This document shows, in pieces, positions 47,743 through 57,623 of a DNA stretch of 64,000 nt (the first letter of the stretch is position 1; each line of letters opens with the position of its first letter). The notes below the pieces were generated by a model. The model did not search any database, had not been told where the DNA came from, and saw only the letters and a list, made by a program, of their open reading frames with translations. The position numbers were made by a program, and so were the translations under genes. The stretch is from Flavobacterium sp. (lineage in GTDB: Bacteria; Bacteroidota; Bacteroidia; Flavobacteriales; Flavobacteriaceae), in assembly GCA_016718345.1 (NCBI GenBank), contig JADKDN010000006.1, positions 1-64,000 on the forward strand, in the 5' to 3' direction.

Positions 47743-48174
47743 ATGAAAGAAAAAACTATTGATTATATCCTTAGAGCTACTTGGCAAGCCGTTTCCCGCA
47801 TGTACAACGAAGAGGCATCAAAATTCGATGGATCTATAGCTATTGGCTTTGCACTTTTAAGCATTGATAAGGAAGACGGCACTCCATCAACATACATCAG
47901 TTCACGTATGGGAATGGAAGCTACATCATTAACCAGAACACTAAAAACATTAGAAGAAAAGGGATTAATTATTAGAAAGAAAAACCCAGAAGACGGTCGA
48001 GGTGTACTCATTTACCTGACAGATTTAGGAAAGCAAATGAGGGAACAATCTAAAATCACGGTATTAAAATTCAATGAAGTAGTAAAACAAAATGTTTCCG
48101 AAGAAAAGCTACAACACTTTATGGAAGTAGCTGATACAATTAATGAATTGATTAGTGAGAAGAAGATATTTTGA
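47743..48174 (+). CDS. MarR family transcriptional regulator
   Basis: A 143-residue winged-helix dimer. The start at 47743 (MKEKTIDYILRATWQAVSRM) is preferred over 47695. The HTH region is TPSTYISSRMGMEATSLTRT with LKTLEEKGLIIRKKNPEDGR, followed by the wing and the dimerisation helix. It heads the beta-oxidation cluster and, by analogy with other flavobacterial fatty-acid operons, probably represses it in the absence of acyl-CoA. This is inference from position. Confidence 0.85.
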   Translation: MKEKTIDYILRATWQAVSRMYNEEASKFDGSIAIGFALLSIDKEDGTPSTYISSRMGMEATSLTRTLKTLEEKGLIIRKKNPEDGRGVLIYLTDLGKQMREQSKITVLKFNEVVKQNVSEEKLQHFMEVADTINELISEKKIF

Positions 48175-48176
48175 GA

Positions 48177-48218
48177 ATTGTATAATGCAGATTGTATACT
48201 GTAGATTGTATAATGAAA
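48177..48218. repeat. Three 14-bp tandem repeats (left flank of the four-helix-bundle gene)
   Basis: Copies ATTGTATAATGCAG (48177-48190), ATTGTATACTGTAG (48191-48204) and ATTGTATAATGAAA (48205-48218). The central ATTGTATACTG is found inverted at 48641-48651, on the other side of the following gene. Confidence 0.75.
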
Positions 48219-48254
48219 TAAAAGCCATTTAAACAAATTATAAACCAAAAAGGA

Positions 48255-48608
48255 ATGAATTATTTTAAAGAATTAAAAGTCTGGCAAAAAGCAATTGAAT
48301 TAGTTACCAATACCTATCTAAGAACACAAGCTTTTCCAAAAGAAGAACTATATGGATTAACATCACAAATTAGAAGATGCGCTGTTTCCATACCGTCAAA
48401 CATCGCGGAAGGCTGTGGAAGAAAAACAGAGAAAGATTTTAGCAACTTTTTAGGAATTGCTTTAGGTTCAGCTTTTGAGTTTGAAACACAATTAATAATC
48501 AGTAAGAATCTAAGTTTCATTCAACAAGAAGATTTTTCGGTATTAGAATCTAAAATACAACACATACAAAATATGATAATCAAACTGCAAAAATCTATAG
48601 AGAAATAA
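48255..48608 (+). CDS. Four-helix-bundle protein (TIGR02436, S23/bAvd-like)
   Basis: A 117-residue helical protein with the family features MNYFKELKVWQKAIELV, FPKEELYGLTSQIRRCAVSI, PSNIAEGCGRKTEKDFSNFL and a closing helix with IKLQKSIEK. Members occur within 23S rRNA intervening sequences and beside diversity-generating retroelements. Most are orphan genes of unknown role that appear inserted at variable places. Here it interrupts the MarR-fadB interval and is flanked by inverted 11-bp repeats. That suggests recent insertion as a small unit. Confidence 0.82.
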   Translation: MNYFKELKVWQKAIELVTNTYLRTQAFPKEELYGLTSQIRRCAVSIPSNIAEGCGRKTEKDFSNFLGIALGSAFEFETQLIISKNLSFIQQEDFSVLESKIQHIQNMIIKLQKSIEK

Positions 48609-48640
48609 TAATGGTAAAAATAGTGTACTGCATTCCATCA

Positions 48641-48660
48641 CAGTATACAATATACAATTT
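48641..48660. repeat. Inverted right-flank copy of the 48177 repeat
   Basis: CAGTATACAATATACAATTT. Its reverse complement begins AAATTGTATATTGTATACTG and contains the same ATTGTATACTG as 48191-48201. With the left copy it forms terminal inverted repeats around the four-helix-bundle gene. Confidence 0.65.
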
Positions 48661-48685
48661 AAAGCATACAGAAATACAAATACAT

Positions 48686-51076
48686 ATGAAACGAATAATT
48701 AAAAAAGTGGCAGTCGTAGGTTCTGGAATCATGGGTTCGGGAATTGCTTGTCATTTTGCTAACATTGGTGTAGAGGTTTTGATTTTGGACATCGTGCCAA
48801 ATGCATTAACCGAAGCCGAAGAAAAAAAGGGATTGACACTCGAGAGTAAAGTCGTTCGCAATCGTTTGGTCAATGACCATTTGGCCAATGCCTTGAAATC
48901 GAACCCCTCGCCTATCTACAGTCAGAAATTTGCTGGCAGAATCACGACCGGTAACACTACTGATGATATGTCAAAAATTGCGAATTGCGATTGGATTATC
49001 GAGGTAGTAGTAGAACGTTTAGATATCAAGAAATTGGTTTTTGAACAGATAGACAAATATAGAAAACCGGGAACTTTAGTAACCTCGAACACTTCCGGTA
49101 TTCCAATTAAGTTTATGAGCGAAGGTCGAAGTGATGATTTCCAAACACATTTTTGTGGAACGCATTTTTTCAATCCTGCACGCTATTTGAAATTATTCGA
49201 AATCATTCCAGGACCAAAAACTTCCAAAGAGGTATTGGACTTCTTATTTGACTATGGTTCCAAATATCTAGGCAAAACTTCGGTTGTAGCCAAAGACACT
49301 CCAGCGTTCATCGGAAACCGTATTGGTATTTTCGGTATCCAAAGCTTGTTCCATTTGGTAAAAGAAATGGACTTGACTATTGAAGAAGTTGATAAACTAA
49401 CTGGTCCTGTTATCGGTCGACCAAAATCGGCAACTTTTAGAACTGTTGATGTCGTAGGATTAGATACTTTAGTACACGTAGCCAACGGAATTTATGACAA
49501 TTGTCCGAATGACGAAGCACACGACTTGTTCAAACTACCCGATTTCATCAACAAAATGATGGAAAACAAATGGCTCGGTAGTAAAACCGGTCAAGGTTTC
49601 TACAAAAAAGAAGGCAAAGAAATTCTGTCGCTCGATTTAAATACACTAGAATACAGAGCGGCCAAAAAAGCTTCGTTCGGTACTTTAGAATTGACCAAAA
49701 CCATCGACAAACCTATTGACAGATTCAAGGTTTTAGTAAAAGGAAAAGACAAAGCAGGCGAATTCTACAGAAAGAACTTCTCTGCGATGTTTGCTTATGT
49801 ATCCAACAGAGTTCCTGAAATCACAGACGATTTCTACAAAATAGACGACGCCATGAAAGCGGGTTTCGGTTGGGAAAATGGACCATTCGAAATTTGGGAT
49901 GCCATTGGGGTCCAAAAAGGAATAGAACTCATGGAAGCCGAAGGTTTAAAACCAGCCGCTTGGGTTGGTGAAATGATTGCTGCCGGTAATACAAGTTTTT
50001 ATTCAGTGAAAGATGGTGCAACTTATTACTACAATAGCCAAACCAAATCACAAACCAAAGTTCCCGGACAAGACAGTTTCATTATTCTAAACAATATTCG
50101 AGAAAGCAAAAAAGTTTGGAGCAATAGCGGTGCTGTAATTCATGATTTAGGTGACGGAATCTTAAACCTTGAATTTCAGAGTAAAATGAACACTATTGGC
50201 GGGGATGTTTTAGTAGGAATCAACAAAGCCATCGATCTCGCCGAAAAGCAGTACAACGGATTGGTAATAGGAAATCAAGGTGCCAATTTCTCGGTCGGTG
50301 CCAATATCGGAATGATTTTTATGATGGCGGTTGAACAAGAATATGATGAGTTAAACATGGCTATCAAAATGTTCCAAGACACCATGATGCGTTGTCGCTA
50401 CTCCTCTATTCCGGTTGTAGTTGCACCACATGGCATGACGCTTGGCGGTGGTTGCGAAATGACAATGCATGCTGATAAAGTTGTGGCTGCAGCAGAAACG
50501 TACATCGGTTTGGTGGAATTTGGTGTAGGGGTAATTCCTGGCGGTGGCGGTTCCAAAGAAATGGCATTGCGTGCCTCTGATTTATTCCGTAAGAACGATG
50601 TCGAATTGAATGTTTTACAAGAGTATTTCTTGACCGTAGCGATGGCAAAAGTATCAACTTCAGCCTATGAAGCCTTTGATTTAGGTATTTTACAAAAAGG
50701 AAAAGATATTGTGGTCGTCAACAAAGACCGTCAAATTGCCGAAGCCAAAAAACAGGCGTTACTAATGGCAGAAGCCGGTTATACCCAACCTATACGCAGA
50801 ACCGATGTAAAAGTTTTAGGAAAACAAGCCTTGGGAATGTTCTTAGTAGGAACCGACCAAATGGTAGCTGGAAAATACATTTCAGAACACGATCAAAAGA
50901 TTGCTAACAAACTGGCTTATGTAATGGCTGGTGGTGATTTATCAGAACCAACAATGGTAAGTGAACAATATCTTTTAGACATTGAACGTGAAGCTTTCTT
51001 ATCACTTTGTACGGAAAGAAAAACGTTGGAAAGAATTCAATTCATGCTTACTAAAGGGAAACCGTTAAGAAACTAA
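48686..51076 (+). CDS. fadB: Bifunctional 3-hydroxyacyl-CoA dehydrogenase / enoyl-CoA hydratase
   Basis: A multifunctional beta-oxidation protein of about 796 residues. The Rossmann motif VAVVGSGIMGSGIACHFANI at the N terminus is followed by dehydrogenase segments GTHFFNPARYLKLFEIIPG and KDTPAFIGNRIGIFG. The hydratase/isomerase half begins near residue 500, with NLEFQSKMNTIGGDVLVGIN and MTLGGGCEMTMHADKVVAA. The domain order, dehydrogenase first, is reversed from E. coli FadB. The start at 48686 (MKRIIKKVAVVG) is chosen; the upstream frame from 48611 runs through the repeats. Intact and cotranscribed with fadA 3 bp later. Confidence 0.88.
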   Translation: MKRIIKKVAVVGSGIMGSGIACHFANIGVEVLILDIVPNALTEAEEKKGLTLESKVVRNRLVNDHLANALKSNPSPIYSQKFAGRITTGNTTDDMSKIANCDWIIEVVVERLDIKKLVFEQIDKYRKPGTLVTSNTSGIPIKFMSEGRSDDFQTHFCGTHFFNPARYLKLFEIIPGPKTSKEVLDFLFDYGSKYLGKTSVVAKDTPAFIGNRIGIFGIQSLFHLVKEMDLTIEEVDKLTGPVIGRPKSATFRTVDVVGLDTLVHVANGIYDNCPNDEAHDLFKLPDFINKMMENKWLGSKTGQGFYKKEGKEILSLDLNTLEYRAAKKASFGTLELTKTIDKPIDRFKVLVKGKDKAGEFYRKNFSAMFAYVSNRVPEITDDFYKIDDAMKAGFGWENGPFEIWDAIGVQKGIELMEAEGLKPAAWVGEMIAAGNTSFYSVKDGATYYYNSQTKSQTKVPGQDSFIILNNIRESKKVWSNSGAVIHDLGDGILNLEFQSKMNTIGGDVLVGINKAIDLAEKQYNGLVIGNQGANFSVGANIGMIFMMAVEQEYDELNMAIKMFQDTMMRCRYSSIPVVVAPHGMTLGGGCEMTMHADKVVAAAETYIGLVEFGVGVIPGGGGSKEMALRASDLFRKNDVELNVLQEYFLTVAMAKVSTSAYEAFDLGILQKGKDIVVVNKDRQIAEAKKQALLMAEAGYTQPIRRTDVKVLGKQALGMFLVGTDQMVAGKYISEHDQKIANKLAYVMAGGDLSEPTMVSEQYLLDIEREAFLSLCTERKTLERIQFMLTKGKPLRN

Positions 51077-51079
51077 ACT

Positions 51080-52260
51080 ATGAAAACAGCATATATAGTA
51101 AAAGGATACCGCACAGCGGTAGGGAAAGCTCCAAAGGGAGTATTCAGATTTAAAAGACCTGATGAGTTAGCAGCTGAAACCATCGAACACATGATGGCAC
51201 AATTGCCTGATTTCGACAAAACTCGTATCGACGACGTTATGGTTGGAAATGCGATGCCAGAAGCCGAACAAGGTCTAAATGTAGGAGATTAATTTCCTTA
51301 ATGGGATTAAAAGTTACTGACGTTCCAGGTGTAACAGTAAATAGATACTGCGCATCAGGATTAGAAACTATCGGAATGGCAACAGCAAAAATCCAAAGTG
51401 GAATGGCTGATTGTATCATTGCCGGTGGCGCTGAAAGCATGAGTTTCATTCCAATGGGTGGATATAAACCAACTCCAGATTACGCTGTAGCAAAAGAAGG
51501 TCACGAAGATTACTATTGGGGAATGGGTTTAACAGCAGAGGCCGTCGCCAAACAGTTCAATGTCTCTCGTGAAGATCAAGATGAGTTTGCTTACAATTCA
51601 CATCAAAAAGCGATGAAAGCACAAGCCGAAGGTAAATTTGACAAACAAATAGTTCCGATTACAGTAGAGCAAACGTTTATCAATGAAAATGGTAAAAAAG
51701 AAACAAAATCTTATACCGTAACCAAAGACGAAGGCCCTAGAGCTGATACCAACATAGTAGCTTTAGGTAAATTGCGTCCAGTATTCGCAGCAGATGGCAG
51801 TGTAACCGCTGGAAACGCTTCTCAAATGAGTGATGGTGCTGCTTTTGTCCTAATTATGAGCGAAGAAATGGTCAAAGAATTAAACCTCACTCCTATTGCC
51901 CGAATGGTAAGCTATGCCGCAGCCGGTGTTGAACCCAGAATTATGGGAATCGGACCAGTGAAAGCTATTCCGAAAGCTTTAAAACAAGCTGGATTGACTT
52001 TGAATGATATTAACTTAATCGAATTAAACGAAGCTTTTGCTTCTCAGGCTTTAGCTGTGACAAGAGAATTGGGAATCAATCCTGATATCATAAACGTTAA
52101 TGGCGGTGCAATTGCTTTAGGACATCCTCTGGGTTGTACAGGAGCTAAATTATCGGTGCAATTATTTGATGAAATGAAACGCAGAGGTGATAAATACGGT
52201 ATTGTGTCGATGTGCGTTGGTACCGGACAAGGAGCGGCAGGAGTTTATGAGTTGTTATAA
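51080..52260 (+). CDS. fadA: Acetyl-CoA C-acyltransferase (thiolase; frame broken near 51290)
   Basis: 3-Ketoacyl-CoA thiolase, the last step of beta-oxidation. The first frame is MKTAYIVKGYRTAVGKAPKG up to GLNV, the second resumes at RLISLMGLKVTDVPGVTVNR. Nucleophilic Cys in RYCASGLETIGMATAK, GGAESMSFIPMG, then GGAIALGHPLGCTGAK and the second Cys in CVGTGQGAAG. Restoring one G gives about 393 residues, full length. Follows fadB directly and is separated from the acyl-CoA dehydrogenase by a hairpin repeat. Confidence 0.9.
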
Positions 52261-52278
52261 ATATAACATTCTTCCTTT

Positions 52279-52352
52279 TTGTCATTCCGACGAAGGAGGA
52301 ATCCCAGTATTTTGATGGAGTTGATGAGATTCCTCCTTCGTCGGAATGACAA
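52279..52352. repeat. Perfect 25-bp hairpin repeat within the beta-oxidation operon
   Basis: Arms at 52279-52303 and 52328-52352 are exact inverted repeats (core GTCATTCCGACGAAGGAGG), with a 24-base loop. The unit resembles repetitive extragenic palindromes that are widespread in Bacteroidota. It may slow or partly end transcription between fadA and the dehydrogenase gene. Confidence 0.85.
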
Positions 52353-52390
52353 GATTGTAAATAAAATTCAAAATTTAAAAAAATAAAAAA

Positions 52391-54181
52391 ATGGAAGATA
52401 TAACAAGAGGCGGGCAATTTTTGGTAAAAGAAACCAAATGTGAAAATGTTTTTACACCAGAAGATTTCTCAGAAGAACAAATCATGATGCGCGATTCTGT
52501 TAAAGAATTCGTAGATAAAGAAATTTGGCCCAACAAAGACCGTTTTGAGCATAAAGATTATGCTTTTACAGAGGAAACTATGCGTAAAGCTGGCGAAATG
52601 GGCTTTTTGAGTGTTGCCGTTCCGGAAGCTTATGGCGGAATGGGCATGGGATTCGTTGATACTTGTTTGGTTTGTGACTACATTTCGGGGGCTACCGGTT
52701 CGTTTTCAACAGCGTTTGGAGCCCATACCGGAATCGGTACTATGCCAATCACTCTATATGGAACCGAAGAGCAAAAGCAAAAATACGTACCGAAACTAGC
52801 TTCAGGCGAATGGTTTGGCGCATATTGTTTAACAGAACCAGGTGCAGGTTCGGACGCTAATTCAGGAAAAACTAAAGCCGTTTTATCAGAAGACGGAACT
52901 TATTATAAAATCACTGGACAAAAAATGTGGATTTCTAATGCAGGTTTTTGTTCCTTATTTATTGTTTTTGCTCGAATTGAAGATGATAAAAACATTACAG
53001 GCTTTATTGTAGAAAATGATCCTAGCAACGGAATTACTATGAATGAAGAAGAGCATAAATTAGGAATTCGTGCTTCATCAACTCGTCAAGTTTTCTTTGC
53101 AGATACTAAAGTTCCTGTTGAAAATATGTTAGCCGCTCGTGGTGAAGGTTTCAAAATTGCAATGAATGCCTTGAATGTTGGACGTATTAAATTGGCAGCA
53201 GCATGTTTAGATGCGCAACGTCGTGTAACATCCAATGCGGTGAATTATGCTAACGAGAGAGTTCAGTTTAATGTACCAATTTCTTCTTTTGGAGCCATTC
53301 GTTACAAATTAGCCGAAATGGCAACTTCTGCTTATGCAGGTGAAAGTGCTACGTATCGTGCTGCAAAAGACATTGAAAACCGCATCAAACTTCGTGAAGC
53401 AGAAGGTGCAAGTCATCAAGAAGCTGAATTAAAAGGCGTAGAAGAATTTGCCATCGAATGTTCTATTCTAAAAGTAGCCGTTTCCGAAGATGTTCAAAAT
53501 TGTGCTGATGAAGGAATTCAAATTTATGGTGGAATGGGATTCTCTGAAGACACACCAATGGAAAGTGCATGGAGAGATGCTCGTATTGCTCGTATTTATG
53601 AAGGTACGAACGAAATCAACAGGATGTTATCGGTTGGAATGTTAATCAAAAAAGCCATGAAAGGTCACGTTGATTTACTTGGACCAGCGATGAAAGTTCA
53701 AGAAGAATTAATGGGAATTCCATCATTTGATACTCCTGATTATTCTGAATTATTTTCGGAAGAAAAAGAAATGGTTGGCAAATTGAAAAAAGCATTCCTA
53801 ATGGTTGCTGGTGCTGCTGTTCAAAAATACGGAATGGATTTAGACGCTCATCAACAACTCTTAATGGCCGCAGCCGATATGTTAATTGAAATTTACATGG
53901 CAGAAAGCACCATTTTAAGAACAGAAAAATTAGCAAAGGCAGCAGGAGAAGCTAAAGTGCAAGAGCAAATTGCCATGGCAAAATTATACTTATACAAAGC
54001 AGTTGATATTGTTGCCGCTAGAGGAAAAGAAAGCATTATCTCTTTTGCAGAAGGCGACGAACAACGCATGATGCTTATGGGATTAAGACGATTTACAAAA
54101 TACACCAACATGCCTAATATTGTTGGTTTAAGAGAAACTATTACTGCTAAGTTGGTGGCAGAAAATAGTTATTGTTTTTAG
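52391..54181 (+). CDS. Acyl-CoA dehydrogenase
   Basis: A 596-residue flavoprotein for the first step of beta-oxidation. After a flavobacterial N terminus (MEDITRGGQFLVKE) come the helical domain and the FAD/substrate signatures WFGAYCLTEPGAGSDANSGK and GQKMWISNAGFCSLFIVFA. The catalytic Glu region is YGGMGFSEDTPMESAWRDAR then IYEGTNEINRMLSVGML. The last 170 residues form a C-terminal extension seen in long-chain or VLCAD-like forms. Third enzyme of the operon after fadB and fadA. Confidence 0.92.
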   Translation: MEDITRGGQFLVKETKCENVFTPEDFSEEQIMMRDSVKEFVDKEIWPNKDRFEHKDYAFTEETMRKAGEMGFLSVAVPEAYGGMGMGFVDTCLVCDYISGATGSFSTAFGAHTGIGTMPITLYGTEEQKQKYVPKLASGEWFGAYCLTEPGAGSDANSGKTKAVLSEDGTYYKITGQKMWISNAGFCSLFIVFARIEDDKNITGFIVENDPSNGITMNEEEHKLGIRASSTRQVFFADTKVPVENMLAARGEGFKIAMNALNVGRIKLAAACLDAQRRVTSNAVNYANERVQFNVPISSFGAIRYKLAEMATSAYAGESATYRAAKDIENRIKLREAEGASHQEAELKGVEEFAIECSILKVAVSEDVQNCADEGIQIYGGMGFSEDTPMESAWRDARIARIYEGTNEINRMLSVGMLIKKAMKGHVDLLGPAMKVQEELMGIPSFDTPDYSELFSEEKEMVGKLKKAFLMVAGAAVQKYGMDLDAHQQLLMAAADMLIEIYMAESTILRTEKLAKAAGEAKVQEQIAMAKLYLYKAVDIVAARGKESIISFAEGDEQRMMLMGLRRFTKYTNMPNIVGLRETITAKLVAENSYCF

Positions 54182-54203
54182 TTAAGTTAATAGTTTATTC
54201 TAG

Positions 54204-54236
54204 AAAGCCGTATTATTAAAAAAATGCGGCTTTTTT
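54204..54236 (+). terminator. Rho-independent terminator of the beta-oxidation operon
   Basis: Stem AAAGCCGTATT paired with AATGCGGCTTT (one G-T pair), A-rich loop, followed by a T-run, 22 bp after the dehydrogenase stop. Confidence 0.75.
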
Positions 54237-54250
54237 GTTTAACTTTAAGT

Positions 54251-55517
54251 TTAAAAAGTTTCGCCTGCATTAAGATAAAATGCCTCTGAATTTCTACCCC
54301 AACCATAATTGGCTATAATATTAGTTCGTGTAGGCTTGTCAATTAAAATACGTAAACCTAAACCAACGGCGGGTTGGACGTATTGAAACAACTTAATATT
54401 GTTCTCTTTATTACTAGCGGTAGTAAAATTAGAAAAAATAGTTCCGCTAAATAATTTGTTACAACTAATTGGAAATCGGTATTCGGTTTCAAAATACACC
54501 AAATTAAAACCTCTAAATAATCCTTGTGTATATCCTTTTCCACCTCTACTTCGCTGCATTCCATCCTATGGCTGGTAAATTTAAATACGGTACATTTCCA
54601 CCGATTAAAAACTGACCATACGCCCAAAAAGCAAGAACGTGTTGAAAATTAGTTGTACTTAACGGAATAAAATAACGGTATTCAGAGAAAAGTATCTGAC
54701 TTGACTGTTGATTTCTCCCAATCTCAGGATTTACTCTGTAATTGATATTGGCGAACCAGCCAGAGTTAGTATTTACTTGATTGTCTCTAGAATCAAAAAC
54801 CATATTAAAACTCAAACCATTTACATAATACTCTTTATCAGTAAAACCGTATTTGTTACTATAATTGTAATGATTTGTAAATTGATTATTCTCAATATCT
54901 AAATTTTGGTCTTCAATATCAGTATAACCATCTATATGTAAACCAGAACCCACATATAGATTTTTAATTACTTGAAAAGAAATTGTTTGGTGAAACTTAA
55001 AGTAATTATACTTCATAGGCTCTTCTATAGCTTCAAACTGAAAATCAGTATTCTTTCTGTCACGTGGTATGATGTCTGTTCCTAATCCAAAATTTCCTTG
55101 GGAGAAAATATAATAGCGCCAGTCTCCACTTAAATATATTTTGTTGTTGTTAAGAATTAAATTATTTTTCAGATTAATCAATAATTGATTTTTAGTCGTA
55201 TGCGTTGCCCCTAAATTAACCGAAGAATATTTATCTATTATACTTTTTCCTTTAAAAGTATATTGAGCCACTGCGCCGTACATAAAACCATTCGCTGGTT
55301 GAACACCAATGATTGGAATAATCAGAAAAAAACTATTCTTTGTAGGTTTAATAACTTGTATTGAATCTCTTTTCTTAAAAATATCAGGAAGTGATTTTAC
55401 AGCACAGGTTACAATTGAATCCTTTTTTATTTGAGCAAGACTACCGAATTGCATAAAAACAAATAGTAAAACTAAACTAGTTTGTAAACGATATTTGTTC
55501 TTAAAAATAATTTTCAT
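54251..55517 (-). CDS. BamA/TamA-like (D15 surface antigen) outer-membrane barrel protein (frame broken near 54550)
   Basis: About 422 residues with a signal peptide (LVLLFVFMQFGSLAQ). It is a shortened Omp85-type protein, in which most of the length is the D15 barrel. The second frame contains GKGYTQGLFRGFNLVYFETEY, the conserved region that approaches the VRGF/Y lock, and ends in ...AFYLNAGETF with a terminal Phe. No POTRA domains are visible upstream, which fits patatin-linked or metallophosphatase-free short Omp85 members. Substrate unknown. Convergent with the acyl-CoA dehydrogenase. Confidence 0.7.
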
Positions 55518-55858
55518 TTTCCTTTTTTATATTCTATTCTACCCCATATATCCCAAATATTGTCGTGAAACTATGGAATTTACAACAGCCTATAACGCTT
55601 ACTATTTATATGCAAATCACTCCACTTAAAATAACAAACTTTCATTTTAAAGGCAATTATTTTATGAAGTGAAGAATTGCAAAAGTAAGTAAACAAAAGA
55701 CTATTTTTTATATCTAATCAATTATCTTTTCTAAAAATTACTAAAACGATTCTACGGTTTCAATTTTGTAAAACCATACCTTTTTATGTCCATATTGTTT
55801 ACACTCTTTTTGCTAGTTATTATTTAGTTGCTTATTTTCGTTAAAAAAATATATCAAA
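55518..55858. promoter_or_regulatory. 341-bp intergenic region with divergent promoters
   Basis: On the minus strand, TACTTTTG (TAnnTTTG, plus positions 55687-55680) could drive the outer-membrane gene with a long leader of about 155 bases. On the plus strand only an imperfect TATTTTCG near 55832 precedes the next gene. No other feature is supported. Confidence 0.3.
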
Positions 55859-56383
55859 ATGAAAATACTAGGAATAGGTTCAAGAATAAATCACGCTGAT
55901 TATGGCAAAGGTGTAATAACTAATGTTTCTTCAAAAGAATATTGGGTAACTTTTATAGAAAAAGGACTAGAAACCATAGCTATTGATAGCGAATTTGAAG
56001 TCATCGAAGCAGCCGAAAACGAAGTCGATACTATTAGCTTTTATGATGTAGAACAAAGTTTGCTTTCTATACTAAAAAAATGGAATGGTCTTTCAGAGCC
56101 AGTGGCGATAGGCGATAAATGGAAAGGAGGAAAAATAATTTTAGATCCAGGTCAGGTTGGATTGGCATCCAAAGAAATTCCTATTGATACTTTTTTTCAT
56201 AAAATCATTATGGTTCGTGACCGTGTTAGAGTTATGGAACAAAAAATCAATGCCAGCAACTTAGAAGAAATTGAAAAAATAGAATTACAACAATATATCA
56301 CCAGAATTTATGGCAGTTTAACTACTTTTAATGTGCTATTTAAATCTCAAAATGATTATTTTGTTGGTGAAAAGACAAAATAG
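55859..56383 (+). CDS. Conserved hypothetical protein with SH3-like N terminus
   Basis: A 174-residue soluble protein. The first 50 residues, MKILGIGSRINHADYGKGVI with TNVSSKEYWVTFIEKGLETI, look like a short beta-barrel that recurs in flavobacterial proteins of unknown function. The C-terminal half is helical (MVRDRVRVMEQKINASNLEE and LQQYITRIYGSLTTFNVLFK). No enzymatic motif is visible. It seems to be transcribed alone. Confidence 0.65.
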   Translation: MKILGIGSRINHADYGKGVITNVSSKEYWVTFIEKGLETIAIDSEFEVIEAAENEVDTISFYDVEQSLLSILKKWNGLSEPVAIGDKWKGGKIILDPGQVGLASKEIPIDTFFHKIIMVRDRVRVMEQKINASNLEEIEKIELQQYITRIYGSLTTFNVLFKSQNDYFVGEKTK

Positions 56384-56456
56384 ATTTTAAGTTAAATTTA
56401 ATTCTTTTTGATGAAATTATGTATAAATTTATAGTCAAATCAAAATGCATTGAATC

Positions 56457-56985
56457 ATGAAAAAAATAATTTTAATAACAGTCTCATTTGTATTTGTAAC
56501 TATTGGATGTAAAACATCTACAGTAAACACACCGTCAAATGGACTAAACGTTACTTTTGAGCCTAAAAGTGAAAGTAAAGTTTCAGGTGGAGGAATATTT
56601 ACCGAAAAAAATGGGAAAGTAACTTTTACAGCGAATTTCAAAGGATTGAAACCTGGCATTCATGCCATACATATTCATGAAAAATCAGATTGTTCTGCCG
56701 TTGACGGAAGTTCTGCTGGAGGACATTGGAATCCTACTTTTTAAAAAACATGGAAAATTGGGAGAAGGTGAAGCACATAAGGGAGACATTGGAAATTTTT
56801 CCACTGATGAATATGGAAGTGGAACTATTACTATAACAACATCTGAATGGTGTATTGGTTGTGGTGATGCTACAAAAGATATACTAGGGAAAAGTTTGAT
56901 TGTTCATCAAGGACCAGATGATTATGTTACACAACCATCAGGAAATTCTGGAGCTAGAGTAGCATGTTCAGCAATTATTAGATAG
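56457..56985 (+). CDS. sodC: Cu/Zn superoxide dismutase, lipoprotein type (frame broken near 56743)
   Basis: Periplasmic or membrane-anchored SodC that dismutates superoxide. Signal peptide with lipobox VTIGCK. Metal ligands in HAIHIHEKSDCS, GGHWNPTF and HGKLGEGEAHKGDIGN, with the later SLIVHQGPDDYVTQPSGNSG and RVACSAI. A five-T run read as four joins the two frames into about 175 residues. The start at 56457 is the only ATG preceding the signal peptide. Confidence 0.9.
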
Positions 56986-56990
56986 GACGT

Positions 56991-57560
56991 TTGGAAGAAA
57001 AAGAACACCTCTATTTTAAAAATGCTACTGAATGGCGAAGCTGGTTGCACGAAAACCACCATCTGTCAAAAGGAGTTTTTCTCATTTTTTACAAGGTAAG
57101 TAGTACTTTTGAAAGTATGCGCTGGGAAGAAGCGGTTCAAGTTGCTATATGTTATGGTTGGATAGATTCGACGGTAAGAAAACTGGATGAAGAACGTCGA
57201 AAACATTTTTTTTCTCCCCGAAAAGATAAAAGTGTTTGGAGTAAACTGAATAAAGGATACATCGAAAAGCTACTTGAAAGTGGGCTTATGCATGATAGTG
57301 GCTTACGAAAAATTGAAATTGCAAAACAAAATGGTTCATGGGAATCTCTTGATGCAGTTGAGGATTTATTAATTCCAGAAGATTTATTGCACGCTTTTCA
57401 TCAAAATAAAACTGCCTTTGATAATTACCACAATTTTAGTCCCTCCTATCGAAAAAATTATTTGTATTGGCTCAATCTGACAAAAGGCATTGAAACAAGA
57501 AAAAAAAGAATTGAAGAAATCATACAACTTTGTGATCAAAATATAAAATCAAGAAATTAA
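56991..57560 (+). CDS. YdeI/OmpD-associated family protein
   Basis: A 189-residue protein of the YdeI (bacteriocin-protection/OmdA) family. Conserved parts are the Trp-rich start WRSWLHENHHLSKGVFLIFY, MRWEEAVQVAICYGWIDSTV and HFFSPRKDKSVWSKLNKGYI. They are followed by the closing helix of RKKRIEEIIQ. The start is a TTG at 56991, 5 bp after sodC, indicating cotranscription. YdeI-like proteins are linked to antimicrobial-peptide or outer-membrane stress tolerance; the mechanism is unclear. Confidence 0.8.
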   Translation: MEEKEHLYFKNATEWRSWLHENHHLSKGVFLIFYKVSSTFESMRWEEAVQVAICYGWIDSTVRKLDEERRKHFFSPRKDKSVWSKLNKGYIEKLLESGLMHDSGLRKIEIAKQNGSWESLDAVEDLLIPEDLLHAFHQNKTAFDNYHNFSPSYRKNYLYWLNLTKGIETRKKRIEEIIQLCDQNIKSRN

Positions 57561-57597
57561 ACTTTCATAAACTCGTTCTCTGAAATATAAAAAACAA

Positions 57598-57605
57598 TAG
57601 ATTTG
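57598..57605 (+). promoter_or_regulatory. -7 promoter motif (TAGATTTG) for the LETM1-like gene
   Basis: TAnnTTTG match 18 bp before the ATG at 57624. Confidence 0.4.
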
Positions 57606-57623
57606 TAAGATTAAAATCAAACT

